Shown one piece after another: positions 1-11,312 of a DNA stretch of 64,000 bases. Under the pieces are notes generated by a model. The model was not told the DNA's origin, searched no databases, and saw nothing but the letters and a program-made list of their open reading frames with translations. The stretch comes from Halomonas sp. ML-15. Lineage in GTDB: Bacteria; Pseudomonadota; Gammaproteobacteria; Pseudomonadales; Halomonadaceae. Each line of letters opens with the position of its first letter. Position 1 is the stretch's first letter. The stretch spans positions 180,787 to 244,786 of the forward strand of contig NZ_JACXZT010000017.1 of the NCBI RefSeq assembly GCF_014779595.1, written 5' to 3'. The position numbers were made by a program, and so were the translations under genes.

Positions 1-417
1 GACCATCATCAGGAAAGCGCCGTTCTCAATATCGTCCTCGTACTTGTCGACCTTCACGTCGTGTACCGATACGCCGATCATGGTGCTGGTCCAGACCCCG
101 AACAGCCCGCCGAAGATGCCCATGCCGGCAATGACAGCGGTGATGCCGGTGTTGCTGAAGCCTTCACCGAGTACGTAGTAGACCAGAACCCCGAGCGCAC
201 AGCCCAGCGGGATCCCGAACAGCAGGCCGCGCACGGCGGCATGTCCGACGTCGGAGGTCTGGCGCAGGGTGGCGTTGTTGACACCACGCTCCTTGAGATG
301 GACCCAGTCGCGTCCGGTAACATGCACTTCATTACGGGACAGACCCAAGTCATCCAACTCGTGGGCGATATTGACCGTGGTCTCCAGGTCGGGCGTCAGG
401 AAATAGAGGCGCTGCAT
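1..417 (-). CDS. DUF1269-like membrane protein (partial, C-terminus outside window)
   Basis: The reading frame starts with ATG behind a strong AGGAGGGC ribosome binding site and runs off the left edge, so only the first 139 residues are visible. The protein opens MQRLYFLTPDLETT, followed by a small cytoplasmic alpha/beta part. A glycine-rich hydrophobic pair of segments follows (around GLLFGIPLGCALGVLVYY and IAGMGIFGGLFGVW), then a soluble tail beginning VHDVKVDKYEDDIENG. This order resembles DUF1269 proteins, which carry a glycine-zipper-like membrane hairpin. No biochemical role is established for them that I can use here. The family call is by pattern memory only. Confidence 0.6.
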   Translation of the reverse strand, partial: MQRLYFLTPDLETTVNIAHELDDLGLSRNEVHVTGRDWVHLKERGVNNATLRQTSDVGHAAVRGLLFGIPLGCALGVLVYYVLGEGFSNTGITAVIAGMGIFGGLFGVWTSTMIGVSVHDVKVDKYEDDIENGAFLMMV

Positions 418-740
418 ATCATGCCCTCCTCAATAAGATGCGGATGGCGCAATGCAACAGGGCGCACATTCAGACTGTGCGGAACGCTTCCTTAACAACT
501 ACATCCTGTATTAACACGGCGCCAATAATGACCCGCTTAGTTGTATTTCCTTTATCAAGGTTGTCTATATCTGCAGTTTGAGCAAGTTTCTTTTATGTTG
601 ATTGCGACTAAGCCGTGGCGAGTTGATACAGGCATCGCGACCCGGCCCGACGCAAGCATGGGGTGTACCTGCCAACGCTGACGGGTAAACTGCTCATGGC
701 TTGTGCACAGATTCACTCGACAAAGGACCCGGCGCCGACC
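418..740. other. intergenic region upstream of hutC
   Basis: Divergent promoter region between the DUF1269 gene and hutC. It is less GC-rich in its middle part (around 500-600). A stretch containing TTGTCTATATC at about 561 loosely resembles a HutC half-site but is not a clean palindrome. The hutC frame stays open back to 663, so part of this stretch would be coding if an upstream start were used. Confidence 0.4.
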
Positions 741-1457
741 ATGGGCAGCTCCCCACCGCTCTACCTGCAGATTCAGCAGCACCTGCTGGAGAAGATTCAC
801 AGCGGCATCTGGCCGGCAGACCATCAGATCCCCCCCGAGGAGCAGCTGGCCAGGGACTTCGGCGTCAGCCGCATGACCGCCAACAAGGCGATTCGCGACC
901 TGGTTCAGCAAGGCTACCTGACCCGCCAGCCGGGGCTCGGCACCTTCGTCACCGACCGCAAGGCGGAGTCGTCGCTGGTCGACGTCCACAATATCGCCGA
1001 GGAAGTGCGCAGCCGTGGGCACCAATACGCCAATCGGGTGTTGACCAGTGAAGCCATCGCTGCCGATGACGAGGTCGCACTGCGTCTCGGGGTGCGGCTC
1101 GGCACCCGGGTCTTCCACACCCTGATCGTGCATCGCGAGAACGACGTACCGATCCAGCTCGAGGAGCGCTACGTCAATCCACGCTGGGTGCCCGACTACC
1201 TCGATACCGATTTTACCCGGCATACGCCCAACGAAGTGCTGGTGGCAGCCTGCCCGATTACCGATATCGAACACGTGGTCGAAGCAATACTGGTGGATGC
1301 CACCACCGCCGAGCATCTCGACACCGATACCCGGCACCCCTGCCTGAGCATGATTCGTCGCACCTGGTCGGGGGAGAACCTGATCAGCTATGCCCGACTG
1401 ATTCATCCCGGCGAGCGCTACAAGCTGCGCTCTTCGGTACATCGCAACGGCTCCTGA
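741..1457 (+). CDS. hutC: histidine utilisation repressor HutC (GntR family)
   Basis: This is a GntR/HutC repressor of about 238 residues. The N-terminal winged helix-turn-helix runs from PPLYLQIQQHLLEKI to GYLTRQPGLGTFV and includes FGVSRMTANKAIRDL. It is followed by a UTRA ligand domain that in HutC proteins senses urocanate. The gene sits beside hutI, hutG, hutU and hutH, and HutC-type palindromes occur in the hut promoter region. The start is uncertain. ATG at 741 places the family-typical N-terminus right at the protein start, with AAAGGA about 13 bases upstream. In-frame ATGs at 696 and 663 would only add a nonconserved extension. The gene ends facing the YjiH-type transporter. Confidence 0.9.
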   Translation: MGSSPPLYLQIQQHLLEKIHSGIWPADHQIPPEEQLARDFGVSRMTANKAIRDLVQQGYLTRQPGLGTFVTDRKAESSLVDVHNIAEEVRSRGHQYANRVLTSEAIAADDEVALRLGVRLGTRVFHTLIVHRENDVPIQLEERYVNPRWVPDYLDTDFTRHTPNEVLVAACPITDIEHVVEAILVDATTAEHLDTDTRHPCLSMIRRTWSGENLISYARLIHPGERYKLRSSVHRNGS

Positions 1458-1476
1458 TCAGACTCGTCCTCAACGC

Positions 1477-1506
1477 AACGCGGCCTGGCATCTGCCAGGC
1501 CGCGTT
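1477..1506. terminator. bidirectional terminator hairpin between hutC and yjiH-like gene
   Basis: A perfect 13-bp stem (AACGCGGCCTGGC with its complement) closes a 4-base ATCT loop in the gap between two converging genes. There is only a short T/A flank, so it is a strong hairpin with a weak tract. Confidence 0.75.
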
Positions 1507-1528
1507 GAAGCATAGAGCCCTCGTCGAA

Positions 1529-2869
1529 CTACCCTCCCGAGAGTGCCAGGGCCAGATACCCCGCCGGCACCGCCAGCAGCAGGCTCAGCGCTACGCGCAT
1601 GAACCACACCGCTACGATGCGCGCCACCGACAGCGGAATGCTGGTGGAGAGGATGCAGGGGATCGATGCCGAAAAGAACAGCACGCCGGATACCGACACC
1701 ACTCCCGCGGCGAAGCGCGCCACGAACTCGGCTTCCGCCATCAATAGCGCCGGCAGGAACATCTCGGCCAGCCCCGCCGCCGACGCCTGGGCCAGAGCCG
1801 CGCCATCCTCGAGTCCCCAGATCGCCACGAACGGGTAGAACAGCCAGCCCAGCCACTCGAACAGCGGCGTGTACTTGGCCAGCAGCAGGCCCAGCAGCCC
1901 TACCGACATGATCGAGGGCAGGATGCTGATCGCCATTACCAGCCCCTCGCGCACATTGAGCGCCACGCTGCGGTGCAGGCCCGGCGCCCGTTCGGCGACC
2001 TCGAGCCCGGTGCGCCAGGCGGTAGCCAAGCGCTTGCCCGGCACGGCCTCCGGCTCACCATCAGGCTTGCTGTCATCCATACGCGACAGCGGCGGCAGAC
2101 GCACCGTCACGGCGGTAACGATGAAGGTGATGGCCAGGGTCAGCCAGAAGTAGAGGTTCCACACGCTCATCAGGTCCAGGGTGCGCGCCACGATGATCAT
2201 GAAGGTCGCCGATACCGTGGAGAAGCCGGTGGCGATGATCGCCGCCTCCCGCGCCGAATACTGCCCCGCCTGATAGACACGATTGGTGATCAGCAGGCCA
2301 ATCGAGTAGCTGCCGACGAAGGACGCCACGGCATCGATGGCGCTGCGCCCAGGGGTGCGCCAGACCGGTCGCATGATCGGCTGCAGCAATACCCCGATCA
2401 GCTCCAGCAGGCCATAGCTGATCAGCAGCGCCAGAAACACCGCGCCGATCGGCACGATCAGCCCTACCGGGATTACCAGCCGCTCGAACAGGAACGGCAG
2501 CATATCCGGCTCATGTAGAAACCCCGGCCCCCAACCGGTCATGGCCATTAGCGCCGCCGCCACCCCGGCGATCTTCAATACGCTGAAGATGCGCTCGGTA
2601 AGGCTGCGGTTCCAGTAGCCCTTGATCAGCGGATAGGCGGCACCGGCCACGATCAGCGCCAGGGCATAGAAGCCGCTCAGGTCGCCGAGCAGCGTGCGGG
2701 CCCCGGTGACCATATGGTCGAGCAGGATGGTGGTGTTACCGGCGATGGTGACCGGCACGAAGAAGATCAGGATACCCAGCGCACTGGGCAGAAACAGCTT
2801 GAGCACCGTGGCAGGCCGAGCGACGGCCTTTGAACGGCGCCCATCGGCCGCCGTGTGTTGGTCCGGCAT
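1529..2869 (-). CDS. YjiH family membrane protein (nucleoside-recognition/Gate domain)
   Basis: This is a polytopic inner-membrane protein of about 446 residues. Ten or so hydrophobic segments are visible, starting with LFLPSALGILIFFVPV. The Gate-domain-like region contains FVGSYSIGLLITNRVYQAGQY, and a second half resembles COG3314/YjiH. The substrate is not known for the family. Its position divergent from hutI, with a HutC-type palindrome near its start, suggests import or export of histidine or a pathway intermediate. The start was chosen at MPDQHT, because GGAGGGG lies just upstream. The frame remains open for 35 more codons, but these have no membrane-protein character and would run over the palindrome. 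Confidence 0.8.
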   Translation of the reverse strand: MPDQHTAADGRRSKAVARPATVLKLFLPSALGILIFFVPVTIAGNTTILLDHMVTGARTLLGDLSGFYALALIVAGAAYPLIKGYWNRSLTERIFSVLKIAGVAAALMAMTGWGPGFLHEPDMLPFLFERLVIPVGLIVPIGAVFLALLISYGLLELIGVLLQPIMRPVWRTPGRSAIDAVASFVGSYSIGLLITNRVYQAGQYSAREAAIIATGFSTVSATFMIIVARTLDLMSVWNLYFWLTLAITFIVTAVTVRLPPLSRMDDSKPDGEPEAVPGKRLATAWRTGLEVAERAPGLHRSVALNVREGLVMAISILPSIMSVGLLGLLLAKYTPLFEWLGWLFYPFVAIWGLEDGAALAQASAAGLAEMFLPALLMAEAEFVARFAAGVVSVSGVLFFSASIPCILSTSIPLSVARIVAVWFMRVALSLLLAVPAGYLALALSGG

Positions 2870-2941
2870 GGGGAGCCCCTCCCTCTCATTGTGTTGTTGG
2901 CGGTGGTAGGAAATCGCATGGCCAGCGTTGGCATCGATAAT

Positions 2942-2953
2942 ATGTATATACAA
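2942..2953. promoter_or_regulatory. HutC-type operator on the yjiH side
   Basis: ATGTATATACAA contains the perfect palindrome TGTATATACA, about 75 bases from the transporter start. The same 12-mer recurs on the hutI side. It fits the TGTA-N2-TACA type of site described for pseudomonad HutC, quoted from memory. The co-location with hutC is seen directly. Confidence 0.7.
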
Positions 2954-3172
2954 TACACAGAAAGACATCGCCATTCCCCATCGCCAAACAGCGCCTATAC
3001 TTTGGTCTTATGCAGACCTCAGCCAGACGCTATCCGGTATCGAAGCAGATATTTAAAACCCAATAAAATCAATTAAATATATAAATATCATCGTTCGCTG
3101 ACGGCGCCACACTCGTCGCCGTCTCGAGACCGATGCAACGCGCCACTTGACGTCATGGCAGGGCTTCGCTAA

Positions 3173-3184
3173 ATGTATATACAA
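3173..3184. promoter_or_regulatory. HutC-type operator just upstream of hutI
   Basis: An identical ATGTATATACAA copy lies 27 bases before the hutI start codon, where bound repressor would block transcription of the hutIGUH genes. It is the partner of the copy on the yjiH side, about 230 bases away, so looping or independent control are both possible. Confidence 0.75.
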
Positions 3185-3211
3185 ACACATCATCCTAGTC
3201 AGGAGGCCAGC

Positions 3212-4432
3212 ATGCCAGCGCACCCGACCAATGCCCTGCTATGGCGCGACGTCACGCTCTTCGACGGCCATCGCACTCACCCCGAGCCGATGGCGGTGAT
3301 CGTCGAGGGCGACCGCATCGCACAGGTGGCACCCATGGCCGAGACAGACGCCGCGCAGCTCGCCGCCTGCCGCGAGATGGCCCGCGGCGGCGTCCTGACC
3401 CCCGGCCTAGTGGATTGCCACACCCACCTGGTGTTTGGCGGTTCGCGGGCCGATGAATTCGAGCAGCGCCTCGAAGGCGTCAGCTATGAGGAGATCGCCC
3501 GCCGCGGCGGCGGCATCCTCAGCACGGTCAACGCCACCCGCGCGGCCAGCGAGGAGGCGTTGTTCGAGGCCGCGCGACCACGCCTCGAGGCGTTGATGGC
3601 CGACGGCGTGACCACAGTAGAGATCAAGTCCGGCTATGGCCTGACGCTAAACGACGAACTCAAGATGCTGCGCGTGGCTCGGCGCCTGGGCGAGGCACTG
3701 CCGGTGCGGGTGGTCACCACCCTGCTCGGCGCCCACGCCCTGCCGCCGGAATTCAAGGACGACAGCGACGGCTATATCGACGTGGTGTGCGAGGAGATGA
3801 TTCCGGCCGCCGTTGCCGAAGGCCTGGCCGACGCCGTCGACGTATTCTGCGAGAAGATCGCCTTCTCGGTGGCCCAGTGCGAGCGGGTCTTTGCCGCCGC
3901 CAAGGCCCACGGACTGCCGATCAAGGCCCACGCCGAGCAGCTCTCCAACCTGGGGGGCAGCGCCGCGGCGGCACGCCATGGCGCCCTCTCAGCCGACCAT
4001 ATCGAGTACCTCGATGAGGCCGGCGTGGCCGCGCTACGCGAGGCCGGCAGCGTCGCCGTACTGCTGCCCGGCGCCTTCCACACCCTGCGCGAGACCCAGC
4101 TGCCGCCCATCGACACCCTGCGCCGCGCCGGCGTGCCGATGGCCGTAGCCACCGACGCCAACCCCGGCAGTTCGCCGATCTTCAACCCGACCCTGATGCT
4201 CAACTTCGCCTGCACCCTGTTCCGCCTCACGCCCCAGGAAGCGCTGGCCGGCATGACCGCTCACGGTGCCCAGGCGTTGGGGTTGGCAGATCGAGGGTTG
4301 GGACGAATCGAGGCCGACGCCCCCGCGGACCTCTGCCTATGGGATGTCGACACCCCGGCGGCGCTGGCCTATGCCGTGCAGCCCGGCCGCCTGCGCCAGC
4401 GGATCTACGGTGGAGAGTTGAGCCATGGATAA
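3212..4432 (+). CDS. hutI: imidazolonepropionase
   Basis: It hydrolyses 4-imidazolone-5-propionate to N-formimino-L-glutamate, the third step of histidine breakdown. The protein has 406 residues, the usual HutI length, with an amidohydrolase fold. The metal motif HTH is at residues 70-72 in [10 protein letters not shown]. Further family motifs are [29 protein letters not shown] and [10 protein letters not shown]. The start ATG follows AGGAGG. The frame is open 13 codons further upstream, but those codons overlap the operator palindrome. The stop overlaps the start of hutG by 8 bases, so the two are probably translationally coupled. Confidence 0.97.
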   Translation: MPAHPTNALLWRDVTLFDGHRTHPEPMAVIVEGDRIAQVAPMAETDAAQLAACREMARGGVLTPGLVDCHTHLVFGGSRADEFEQRLEGVSYEEIARRGGGILSTVNATRAASEEALFEAARPRLEALMADGVTTVEIKSGYGLTLNDELKMLRVARRLGEALPVRVVTTLLGAHALPPEFKDDSDGYIDVVCEEMIPAAVAEGLADAVDVFCEKIAFSVAQCERVFAAAKAHGLPIKAHAEQLSNLGGSAAAARHGALSADHIEYLDEAGVAALREAGSVAVLLPGAFHTLRETQLPPIDTLRRAGVPMAVATDANPGSSPIFNPTLMLNFACTLFRLTPQEALAGMTAHGAQALGLADRGLGRIEADAPADLCLWDVDTPAALAYAVQPGRLRQRIYGGELSHG

Positions 4433-5369
4433 AACCATCGATATGTCGCCCTGGGCCGGCCGCGAGGATCCCGAGGCCGACAGCCTGCGCTGGCACCAGA
4501 CGATTCAGCCGCTGACGGCCGCCAGCCCCGCCGGCGTCGCGCTACTTGGCTTCGCCTGCGATGCCGGCGTGGCCCGTAACAAGGGCCGTATTGGCGCCGC
4601 CAAGGGCCCCCGCGCCCTGCGCAAGGCGCTCGCCTCGCTGGCCTGGCATCGACAGGCTCCGGCCTACGATGCCGGCGATGTCACCTGCCATAGCGATGCC
4701 GATATGGAAGCCACCCAGGCGCGGCTCGCCGACCGCCTAGCCACTCTGCTCGCCGCAGGCCACCTGCCGGTGGCGCTGGGGGGCGGCCACGAGATCGCCT
4801 TTGCCAGCTGGTCGGGGCTGGCACGCCACCTGGAAGCCCAGGGCGATAACGCGCCCAAGGTCGGCATCATCAATCTCGATGCCCACTTAGACCTGCGCGA
4901 CCCCGCCCATGTGCGCTCCTCCGGCACCCCCTTCGCGCAGATCGCCGCCGAGTGCCACAGCCGCAACTGGCCGTTCCGCTACGCCTGCCTTGGCGTCAGC
5001 CGTGCCGCCAATACCCGCGCCCTGTTCAGCCGCGCGCGCGAACTGGGGGTGCTGGTACGCGAAGATCGCGAGATCGATGCCAAGGGACTGGATGCCGTGG
5101 TCAGGGACCTGCAGCGCTTTATGGCGCGCTGCGACCACCTCTACCTGACCATCGACCTCGACGTGCTGCCTGCCGCCGAGGCACCCGGGGTCAGTGCACC
5201 AGCGGCACGCGGTGTCTCGCTGGCCCTGATCGAGCCGCTTATTGAAGCGGTACGCGATAGCGGCAAGCTGCGTCTCGCCGACCTCGCCGAGCTCAACCCC
5301 GATCTTGATATCGACCACCGTACCGCCCGAGCGGCGGCGCGGCTGGTACACCACCTAACGTTGAACTGA
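4425..5369 (+). CDS. hutG: formimidoylglutamase
   Basis: It is a ureohydrolase (arginase) family enzyme of 314 residues that converts N-formimino-L-glutamate to glutamate and formamide. Metal-binding motifs are visible in order: [22 protein letters not shown] and [10 protein letters not shown]. It lies inside the hut operon, overlapping hutI and followed after 17 bases by hutU. The overlap and the absence of any separate formiminoglutamate deiminase gene indicate the one-step HutG route. Confidence 0.93.
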   Translation: MDKTIDMSPWAGREDPEADSLRWHQTIQPLTAASPAGVALLGFACDAGVARNKGRIGAAKGPRALRKALASLAWHRQAPAYDAGDVTCHSDADMEATQARLADRLATLLAAGHLPVALGGGHEIAFASWSGLARHLEAQGDNAPKVGIINLDAHLDLRDPAHVRSSGTPFAQIAAECHSRNWPFRYACLGVSRAANTRALFSRARELGVLVREDREIDAKGLDAVVRDLQRFMARCDHLYLTIDLDVLPAAEAPGVSAPAARGVSLALIEPLIEAVRDSGKLRLADLAELNPDLDIDHRTARAAARLVHHLTLN

Positions 5370-5386
5370 CCTCACAGGAGACCGCC

Positions 5387-7075
<1,689 letters not shown>

Positions 7076-7102
7076 CGACAGTCACAAGCAATGCCATATG
7101 CC

Positions 7103-7217
7103 CAGGAGCGCCGGGGGCAGGCCGTAGAGGAGGTTTGCGCCATGGATGGCGCAAGGTAGCGCCCAGGGATGGGTTTACAGCGCCTCCTCGCAGGCCTGCC
7201 GCCGGAACAGCTCCTAC
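7103..7217. repeat. long imperfect inverted repeat between hutU and hutH
   Basis: Outer arms are GGGGGCAGGCCGTAGAGGAGG near 7113-7133 and CCTCCTCGCAGGCCTGCCGCC near 7183-7203, which are largely complementary. The outer ends CAGGAGCG and AGCTCCTAC extend the match. Nested inside is the perfect small hairpin TTGCGCC-ATGGAT-GGCGCAA at 7135-7154. No open reading frame or transposase is involved. It looks like a dispersed intergenic repeat folding into a cruciform or RNA stem, placed within an operon. Confidence 0.6.
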
Positions 7218-7297
7218 GCCAACGAGCTTCCAAACGCGCTGAGAGCCAGATCAGTTCAGCGCGAGCAACGACACGCTTCTTAAAAGAGATTCACCGC

Positions 7298-8848
7298 ATG
7301 TCATATCTCGAGATTCAACCCGGCAAGATGACCCTGGCCCAGGCCCGCCAGGTCTTCGAGGCACCCATCCCGGTCAGCCTGCCCGACAGCGCCAACGCCG
7401 CTATTCAGCAGGCCGTGGACTGCGTCAACCAGGTGGTGGCCGATGATCGCACCGTCTACGGCATCAACACCGGCTTCGGCCTGCTCGCCCAGACCCGTAT
7501 CGCCCACGAGCACCTCGAAGACCTGCAGCGCTCGCTGGTGCTCTCCCACTCCACCGGCGTCGGCGCGCCCATGGACGACGCCCTGGTGCGGCTGATCATG
7601 GTGCTCAAGGTCAATAGCCTGGCCCGCGGCTTCTCCGGCATCCGCCGCGATGTGCTGGATGCCCTGATCGCCCTGATCAACGCCGAGGTCTATCCACACA
7701 TCCCCCTCAAGGGCTCGGTAGGCGCCTCCGGCGACCTGGCCCCCCTCGCCCATATGAGTGCGGTACTGCTCGGCGAGGGCAAAGCCCGCTACCAAGGTGA
7801 ATGGCTGCCCGCTCGCCAGGCACTGGAGATCGCCGGTCTCGAGCCCATCACCCTGGCCCCCAAGGAGGGGCTGGCGCTGCTCAACGGCACCCAGGTCTCC
7901 TGCGCCTATGCGCTCAAGGGGCTGTTCGACGCCGAAGACCTCTACGCCGCCGCCACGGTATGCGGCTCACTGACGGTAGAGGCCACCCTCAGCTCACGCT
8001 CCCCCTTCGATGCCCGTATCCATGAGGCGCGCGGCCAGCAGGGCCAGCTCGACGCCGCCGCGGCCTACCGTCATCTGCTCGGCGAGCGCAGCGACATCAG
8101 CGACACCCATATCGACTGCGACAAGGTGCAGGACCCCTATTCGCTACGCTGTCAGCCGCAAGTGATGGGCGCCTGCCTGACCCAGCTGCGCCAGGCCGCT
8201 GAGGTGCTGGCCGTCGAGATCAATGCCGTCTCCGATAACCCGCTGGTCTTCGCCGATAGCGGCGACATCATCTCCGGCGGCAACTTCCACGCCGAACCGG
8301 TGGCCATGGCCGCCGACAACCTGGCGCTGGCCATTGCCGAGATCGGCTCGCTCACCGAGCGGCGCGTGTCGCTGATGATGGACAAGCATATGTCGCAGCT
8401 GCCGCCCTTCCTGGTGGAGAACGGCGGGATCAACTCCGGTTTCATGATCGCCCAGGTGACGGCGGCGGCCTTGGCGAGCGAAAACAAGGCACTGTCGCAT
8501 CCCCACAGCGTCGACAGCCTGCCGACCTCGGCCAATCAGGAGGATCACGTCTCCATGGCCCCGGCGGCCGGCAAGCGGCTGTGGGAGATGGCTGACAACG
8601 TGCGCGGCATCATTGCCATCGAGTGGCTGGCGGCCTGCCAGGGGCTCGACTTCCGCCAGGATGAGAGCGGCCAGCGCCTGCTCACTACCGAGGCCCTCGA
8701 GCAGGCGCGCTCAGCGCTGCGCGAACGCGTCGACTACTACGCCAAGGACCGCTTCTTCGGCCCCGATATCGAAGCGGCCAGCAAGCTGCTCGCAGCGCGC
8801 ACCTTGAGCGCGCTGGTGCCCGCGGATATGCTGCCCAGCGCGCGCTGA
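7298..8848 (+). CDS. hutH: histidine ammonia-lyase
   Basis: It deaminates L-histidine to urocanate, the first step of the pathway. The protein has 516 residues. The MIO cofactor tripeptide Ala-Ser-Gly is at residues 143-145 in [16 protein letters not shown], essentially the position known for the Pseudomonas putida enzyme. Other conserved parts are [33 protein letters not shown] and NEDHVSMA-like [11 protein letters not shown]. The frame is open 43 codons further upstream, but that part runs through the intergenic hairpin repeat and is unlike HutH. The ATG at MSYLEIQPG was therefore chosen, though its Shine-Dalgarno (AAGAGA) is weak. Confidence 0.97.
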   Translation: MSYLEIQPGKMTLAQARQVFEAPIPVSLPDSANAAIQQAVDCVNQVVADDRTVYGINTGFGLLAQTRIAHEHLEDLQRSLVLSHSTGVGAPMDDALVRLIMVLKVNSLARGFSGIRRDVLDALIALINAEVYPHIPLKGSVGASGDLAPLAHMSAVLLGEGKARYQGEWLPARQALEIAGLEPITLAPKEGLALLNGTQVSCAYALKGLFDAEDLYAAATVCGSLTVEATLSSRSPFDARIHEARGQQGQLDAAAAYRHLLGERSDISDTHIDCDKVQDPYSLRCQPQVMGACLTQLRQAAEVLAVEINAVSDNPLVFADSGDIISGGNFHAEPVAMAADNLALAIAEIGSLTERRVSLMMDKHMSQLPPFLVENGGINSGFMIAQVTAAALASENKALSHPHSVDSLPTSANQEDHVSMAPAAGKRLWEMADNVRGIIAIEWLAACQGLDFRQDESGQRLLTTEALEQARSALRERVDYYAKDRFFGPDIEAASKLLAARTLSALVPADMLPSAR

Positions 8849-8875
8849 AGCGGCCGGCTGCACCGCTCGTTCGAA

Positions 8876-8902
8876 CACCCCGCGGCGCCTGGCCGCGGGG
8901 TG
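8876..8902 (+). terminator. GC-rich hairpin after hutH
   Basis: A perfect 10-bp stem (CACCCCGCGG and complement) has a 7-base loop and lies 28 bases after hutH and 37 bases before the transporter gene. No U-tract follows, so it may only attenuate read-through or protect the upstream mRNA. Confidence 0.5.
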
Positions 8903-8938
8903 CGTCACCCCTGCTTGATCCAACCACAAGAGTGCTCC

Positions 8939-10285
8939 ATGAATGCCATCGTGCTGGCCATCCTGGTGATGGTCTCCCTGAGTCTTGCCCGCGTTTCCGT
9001 GGTCTTCGCGCTGATCGTCGCAACTCTGGTCGGCGGCTTGTTCGCCGGCATGCCGCTGGGCGAAATCCTCGACGCCTTCAACGACGGTCTTGGCAATGGC
9101 GCCACCATTGCCCTCTCCTACGCCGTGCTGGGTGCCTTCGCCGTGGCGCTATCGCGCTCGGGCATCACCGAGCTGCTGGCCAACCGAGCCATCGCCGGCC
9201 TCAATCTCGACAGCGACGGCGGCAACCGTCGACTGGTGGCCTACACCCTGCTGGCGGCACTGCTCGCCGCGGCGGTCAGCTCCCAGAACCTGATTCCGGT
9301 GCATATCGCCTTTATCCCGGTGCTGGTGCCGCCGCTGCTCAAGCTGATGAATCACCTCAACCTCGATCGGCGGGTAGCCGCCTGCGTCATTACCTTCGGC
9401 ATCACCGCCCCTTACATGCTGCTGCCGGTGGGCTTCGGGGCGATCTTCCTCAACGATATACTGCTCGCCAACCTCAACGAGAGCGGTGCCGAGCTGGGCC
9501 TCGAAGTCACCCGCGGCATGGTGCCGATGGCAATGGTAATTCCCATCGGCGGCATGGCGCTGGGCCTCGCCGTGGCGGTGCTGTTCAGCTATCGCAAGGG
9601 GCGCCACTACGAAGACCGCGACCTGGCCCACGGCGACGAGACGCCCGCCGAAGCGGCACGCCACCTGGCGACCTGGCAGAAGGTGGTACTGGCAGCTTCG
9701 CTAGTAGGGACCGTAGCGGTGCAGCTGCTGACCGGTTCAATGGTGCTGGGTGGGATCTTCGGCTTTGCCCTGCTGTCGGTGAGCGGTGTGTTCCGCTGGC
9801 ACGAGCAGGACGGCATCTTCACCGAAGGCATGCGCATGATGGCGCTGGTGGGCTTCATCATGATCTCGGCGGCGGGTTTTGCCAGCGTGATGCAGGCCAG
9901 CGGCGAGGTCGAGGGTCTGGTGGCGGGCTCCGCCGAGCTGATTGGTGACAACAAGGGATTGGCCGCCCTGGTCATGCTGCTGGTGGGGCTGTTCATCACC
10001 ATGGGCATCGGCTCGTCATTCTCGACCATCCCCATTATCGCCTCGCTGTACGTGCCGCTGGCGCTGGGCTTCGGCTTCTCGCCGCTGGCCACCATCGCGC
10101 TGGTGGGTACCGCCGCCGCCCTCGGGGACGCCGGCTCGCCGGCCTCGGACTCGACGCTGGGCCCCACCGCCGGCCTCAACGCCGACGGGCAGCATGATCA
10201 TATCTGGGACACCGTGGTGCCTACCTTCCTGCACTACAATATTCCGCTGATCGCCTTCGGCTGGATCGCCGCCATGATCCTTTGA
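8939..10285 (+). CDS. YuiF/NhaC-type transporter, predicted histidine permease
   Basis: This is a 448-residue polytopic membrane protein of the COG2056/YuiF type within the ion-transporter superfamily. The N-terminus [20 protein letters not shown] is the first hydrophobic segment, and about eleven follow. Family-like stretches are [25 protein letters not shown] and [19 protein letters not shown]. YuiF proteins are annotated as predicted histidine transporters, and the location directly after hutH supports that role. The counter-ion is unknown. The ATG after GAGTGCTCC was used; upstream codons have no membrane character. Confidence 0.85.
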   Translation: MNAIVLAILVMVSLSLARVSVVFALIVATLVGGLFAGMPLGEILDAFNDGLGNGATIALSYAVLGAFAVALSRSGITELLANRAIAGLNLDSDGGNRRLVAYTLLAALLAAAVSSQNLIPVHIAFIPVLVPPLLKLMNHLNLDRRVAACVITFGITAPYMLLPVGFGAIFLNDILLANLNESGAELGLEVTRGMVPMAMVIPIGGMALGLAVAVLFSYRKGRHYEDRDLAHGDETPAEAARHLATWQKVVLAASLVGTVAVQLLTGSMVLGGIFGFALLSVSGVFRWHEQDGIFTEGMRMMALVGFIMISAAGFASVMQASGEVEGLVAGSAELIGDNKGLAALVMLLVGLFITMGIGSSFSTIPIIASLYVPLALGFGFSPLATIALVGTAAALGDAGSPASDSTLGPTAGLNADGQHDHIWDTVVPTFLHYNIPLIAFGWIAAMIL

Positions 10286-10437
10286 CAAGGTCGCCGGTTA
10301 TCCCGTCGCCTGCGGCGGGCCTCGAACTGTCGCCTGGCGCTCCGCAGCCATCGCAGCGGTCCAGATTGAGCCAGGTCACGGCATCCCCACCGGGACTGTG
10401 CTACATCTAGGGGTCATCTCACCCATGGAGGACAGGG

Positions 10438-11022
10438 ATGACCCCACCATCGCCCGCGAACCATCAGCCCCCACCGCCCCCTCGCGGCGGCTCAGACGCG
10501 CAAGCACCGCAACGAACTACGACGGGAGACCCCGTCAGCGTCGTCGCATGGGCCGCGGTCCGGCTATCTGCCCGCCGCCTGGCGGGGCTCGCCCTGCTGT
10601 GGTGGGTGCTCACCGAGGGCAGCGCCTGGGCCTGGGGCGTCCCGGTGATCCTGATCACCGCCCTGGCCATGCCCCTCAGCGGTCTGTCACGGCTGCACCT
10701 GCCCGCCTGCCTGGCGCTCTGCCCAGTGGCGCTATGGCTGGCCCTGCGCGGCGGAGTACAGGTTGCCCTGCTGGCCTGTCGCCCCCGCCTGGACCTTCAC
10801 AGCGCCGTGATCGACCACCGCTGGTCGTGCCTCCCCGAGGGGCCAGGGCGCCTGTTCATGGCCAGCCTGATCAACCTGATTCCGGGCACCCTGACAGTCC
10901 GCCTGGCAGCCGACAGGCTGGTGGTGCATGTGCTGCACCTGACCCCGGCGACGACCCGCGACCTGGCAGTGCTGGAGCGCCGCATCGCCCGCCTGCATGC
11001 CGACCAGAAGGAGATCGACTGA
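10438..11022 (+). CDS. mrpE: Mrp/Mnh antiporter subunit E
   Basis: First gene of a six-gene antiporter operon. The 194-residue protein has a disordered proline-rich N-terminus of about 40 residues, longer than usual. Membrane segments follow (ALLWWVLTEGSAWAWGVPV, LALCPVALWLALRGGVQVAL). The MrpE-type C-terminal domain contains LINLIPGTLTV and VHVLHLTPATTRDLAVLERRIARL. GGAGGACAGGG precedes the ATG. Its stop overlaps the next start (TGATG). MrpE is an accessory membrane subunit needed for assembly of the complex. Confidence 0.85.
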   Translation: MTPPSPANHQPPPPPRGGSDAQAPQRTTTGDPVSVVAWAAVRLSARRLAGLALLWWVLTEGSAWAWGVPVILITALAMPLSGLSRLHLPACLALCPVALWLALRGGVQVALLACRPRLDLHSAVIDHRWSCLPEGPGRLFMASLINLIPGTLTVRLAADRLVVHVLHLTPATTRDLAVLERRIARLHADQKEID

Positions 11023-11312
11023 TGCCGCCTATCCTCGCCGCGATGCTGCTGCTGGCTTGCGCGACGGTTGGCCTGTGGCGGATCTGGCGCGGTCCCACCA
11101 GCGTCGACCGCATGCTGGGTGCCGAGCAGCTCAGCACCCTGGCCATCGCCATCCTGCTGCTGCTCGGCACCCGCCTGGCACAACCGGCGCTGGTGGATGT
11201 CGCCCTGCTCTTCGGCCTGCTGGCCGCAGTGGCCACCGCAACCTTCGTGACCCGCACCTGGACACGACTGCACGAGGCGCAACGCCGCCCCGAGGAGGCC
11301 GAAGGTGACTGA
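11022..11312 (+). CDS. mrpF: Mrp/Mnh antiporter subunit F
   Basis: A 96-residue protein with three hydrophobic helices. The family motif region RIWRGPTSVDRMLGAEQLSTL lies between the first and second helix; PTxxDRxL is typical of MrpF. Its start overlaps the mrpE stop and its end overlaps mrpG, so it is translationally coupled within the operon. Confidence 0.85.
   Translation: MPPILAAMLLLACATVGLWRIWRGPTSVDRMLGAEQLSTLAIAILLLLGTRLAQPALVDVALLFGLLAAVATATFVTRTWTRLHEAQRRPEEAEGD

Larger units (their letters stand above)
2870..3211. promoter_or_regulatory. divergent yjiH / hutIGUH promoter region
   Basis: 342 bases without a gene separate the two divergent starts. The centre (about 3000-3100) is strikingly AT-rich for this genome, with runs such as TTAAATATATAAATATC near 3073, and is a likely promoter zone for both sides. 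One TGTATATACA palindrome lies near each gene. No other structure was seen. Confidence 0.6.

Noticed and set aside
555..580. HutC operator in front of hutC
   Set aside because: TTGTCTATATC gives only a loose half-match; no TGTA-N2-TACA palindrome is present.
10300..10320. Terminator after the YuiF-type gene
   Set aside because: Only a short imperfect GC hairpin without a T-tract is visible.
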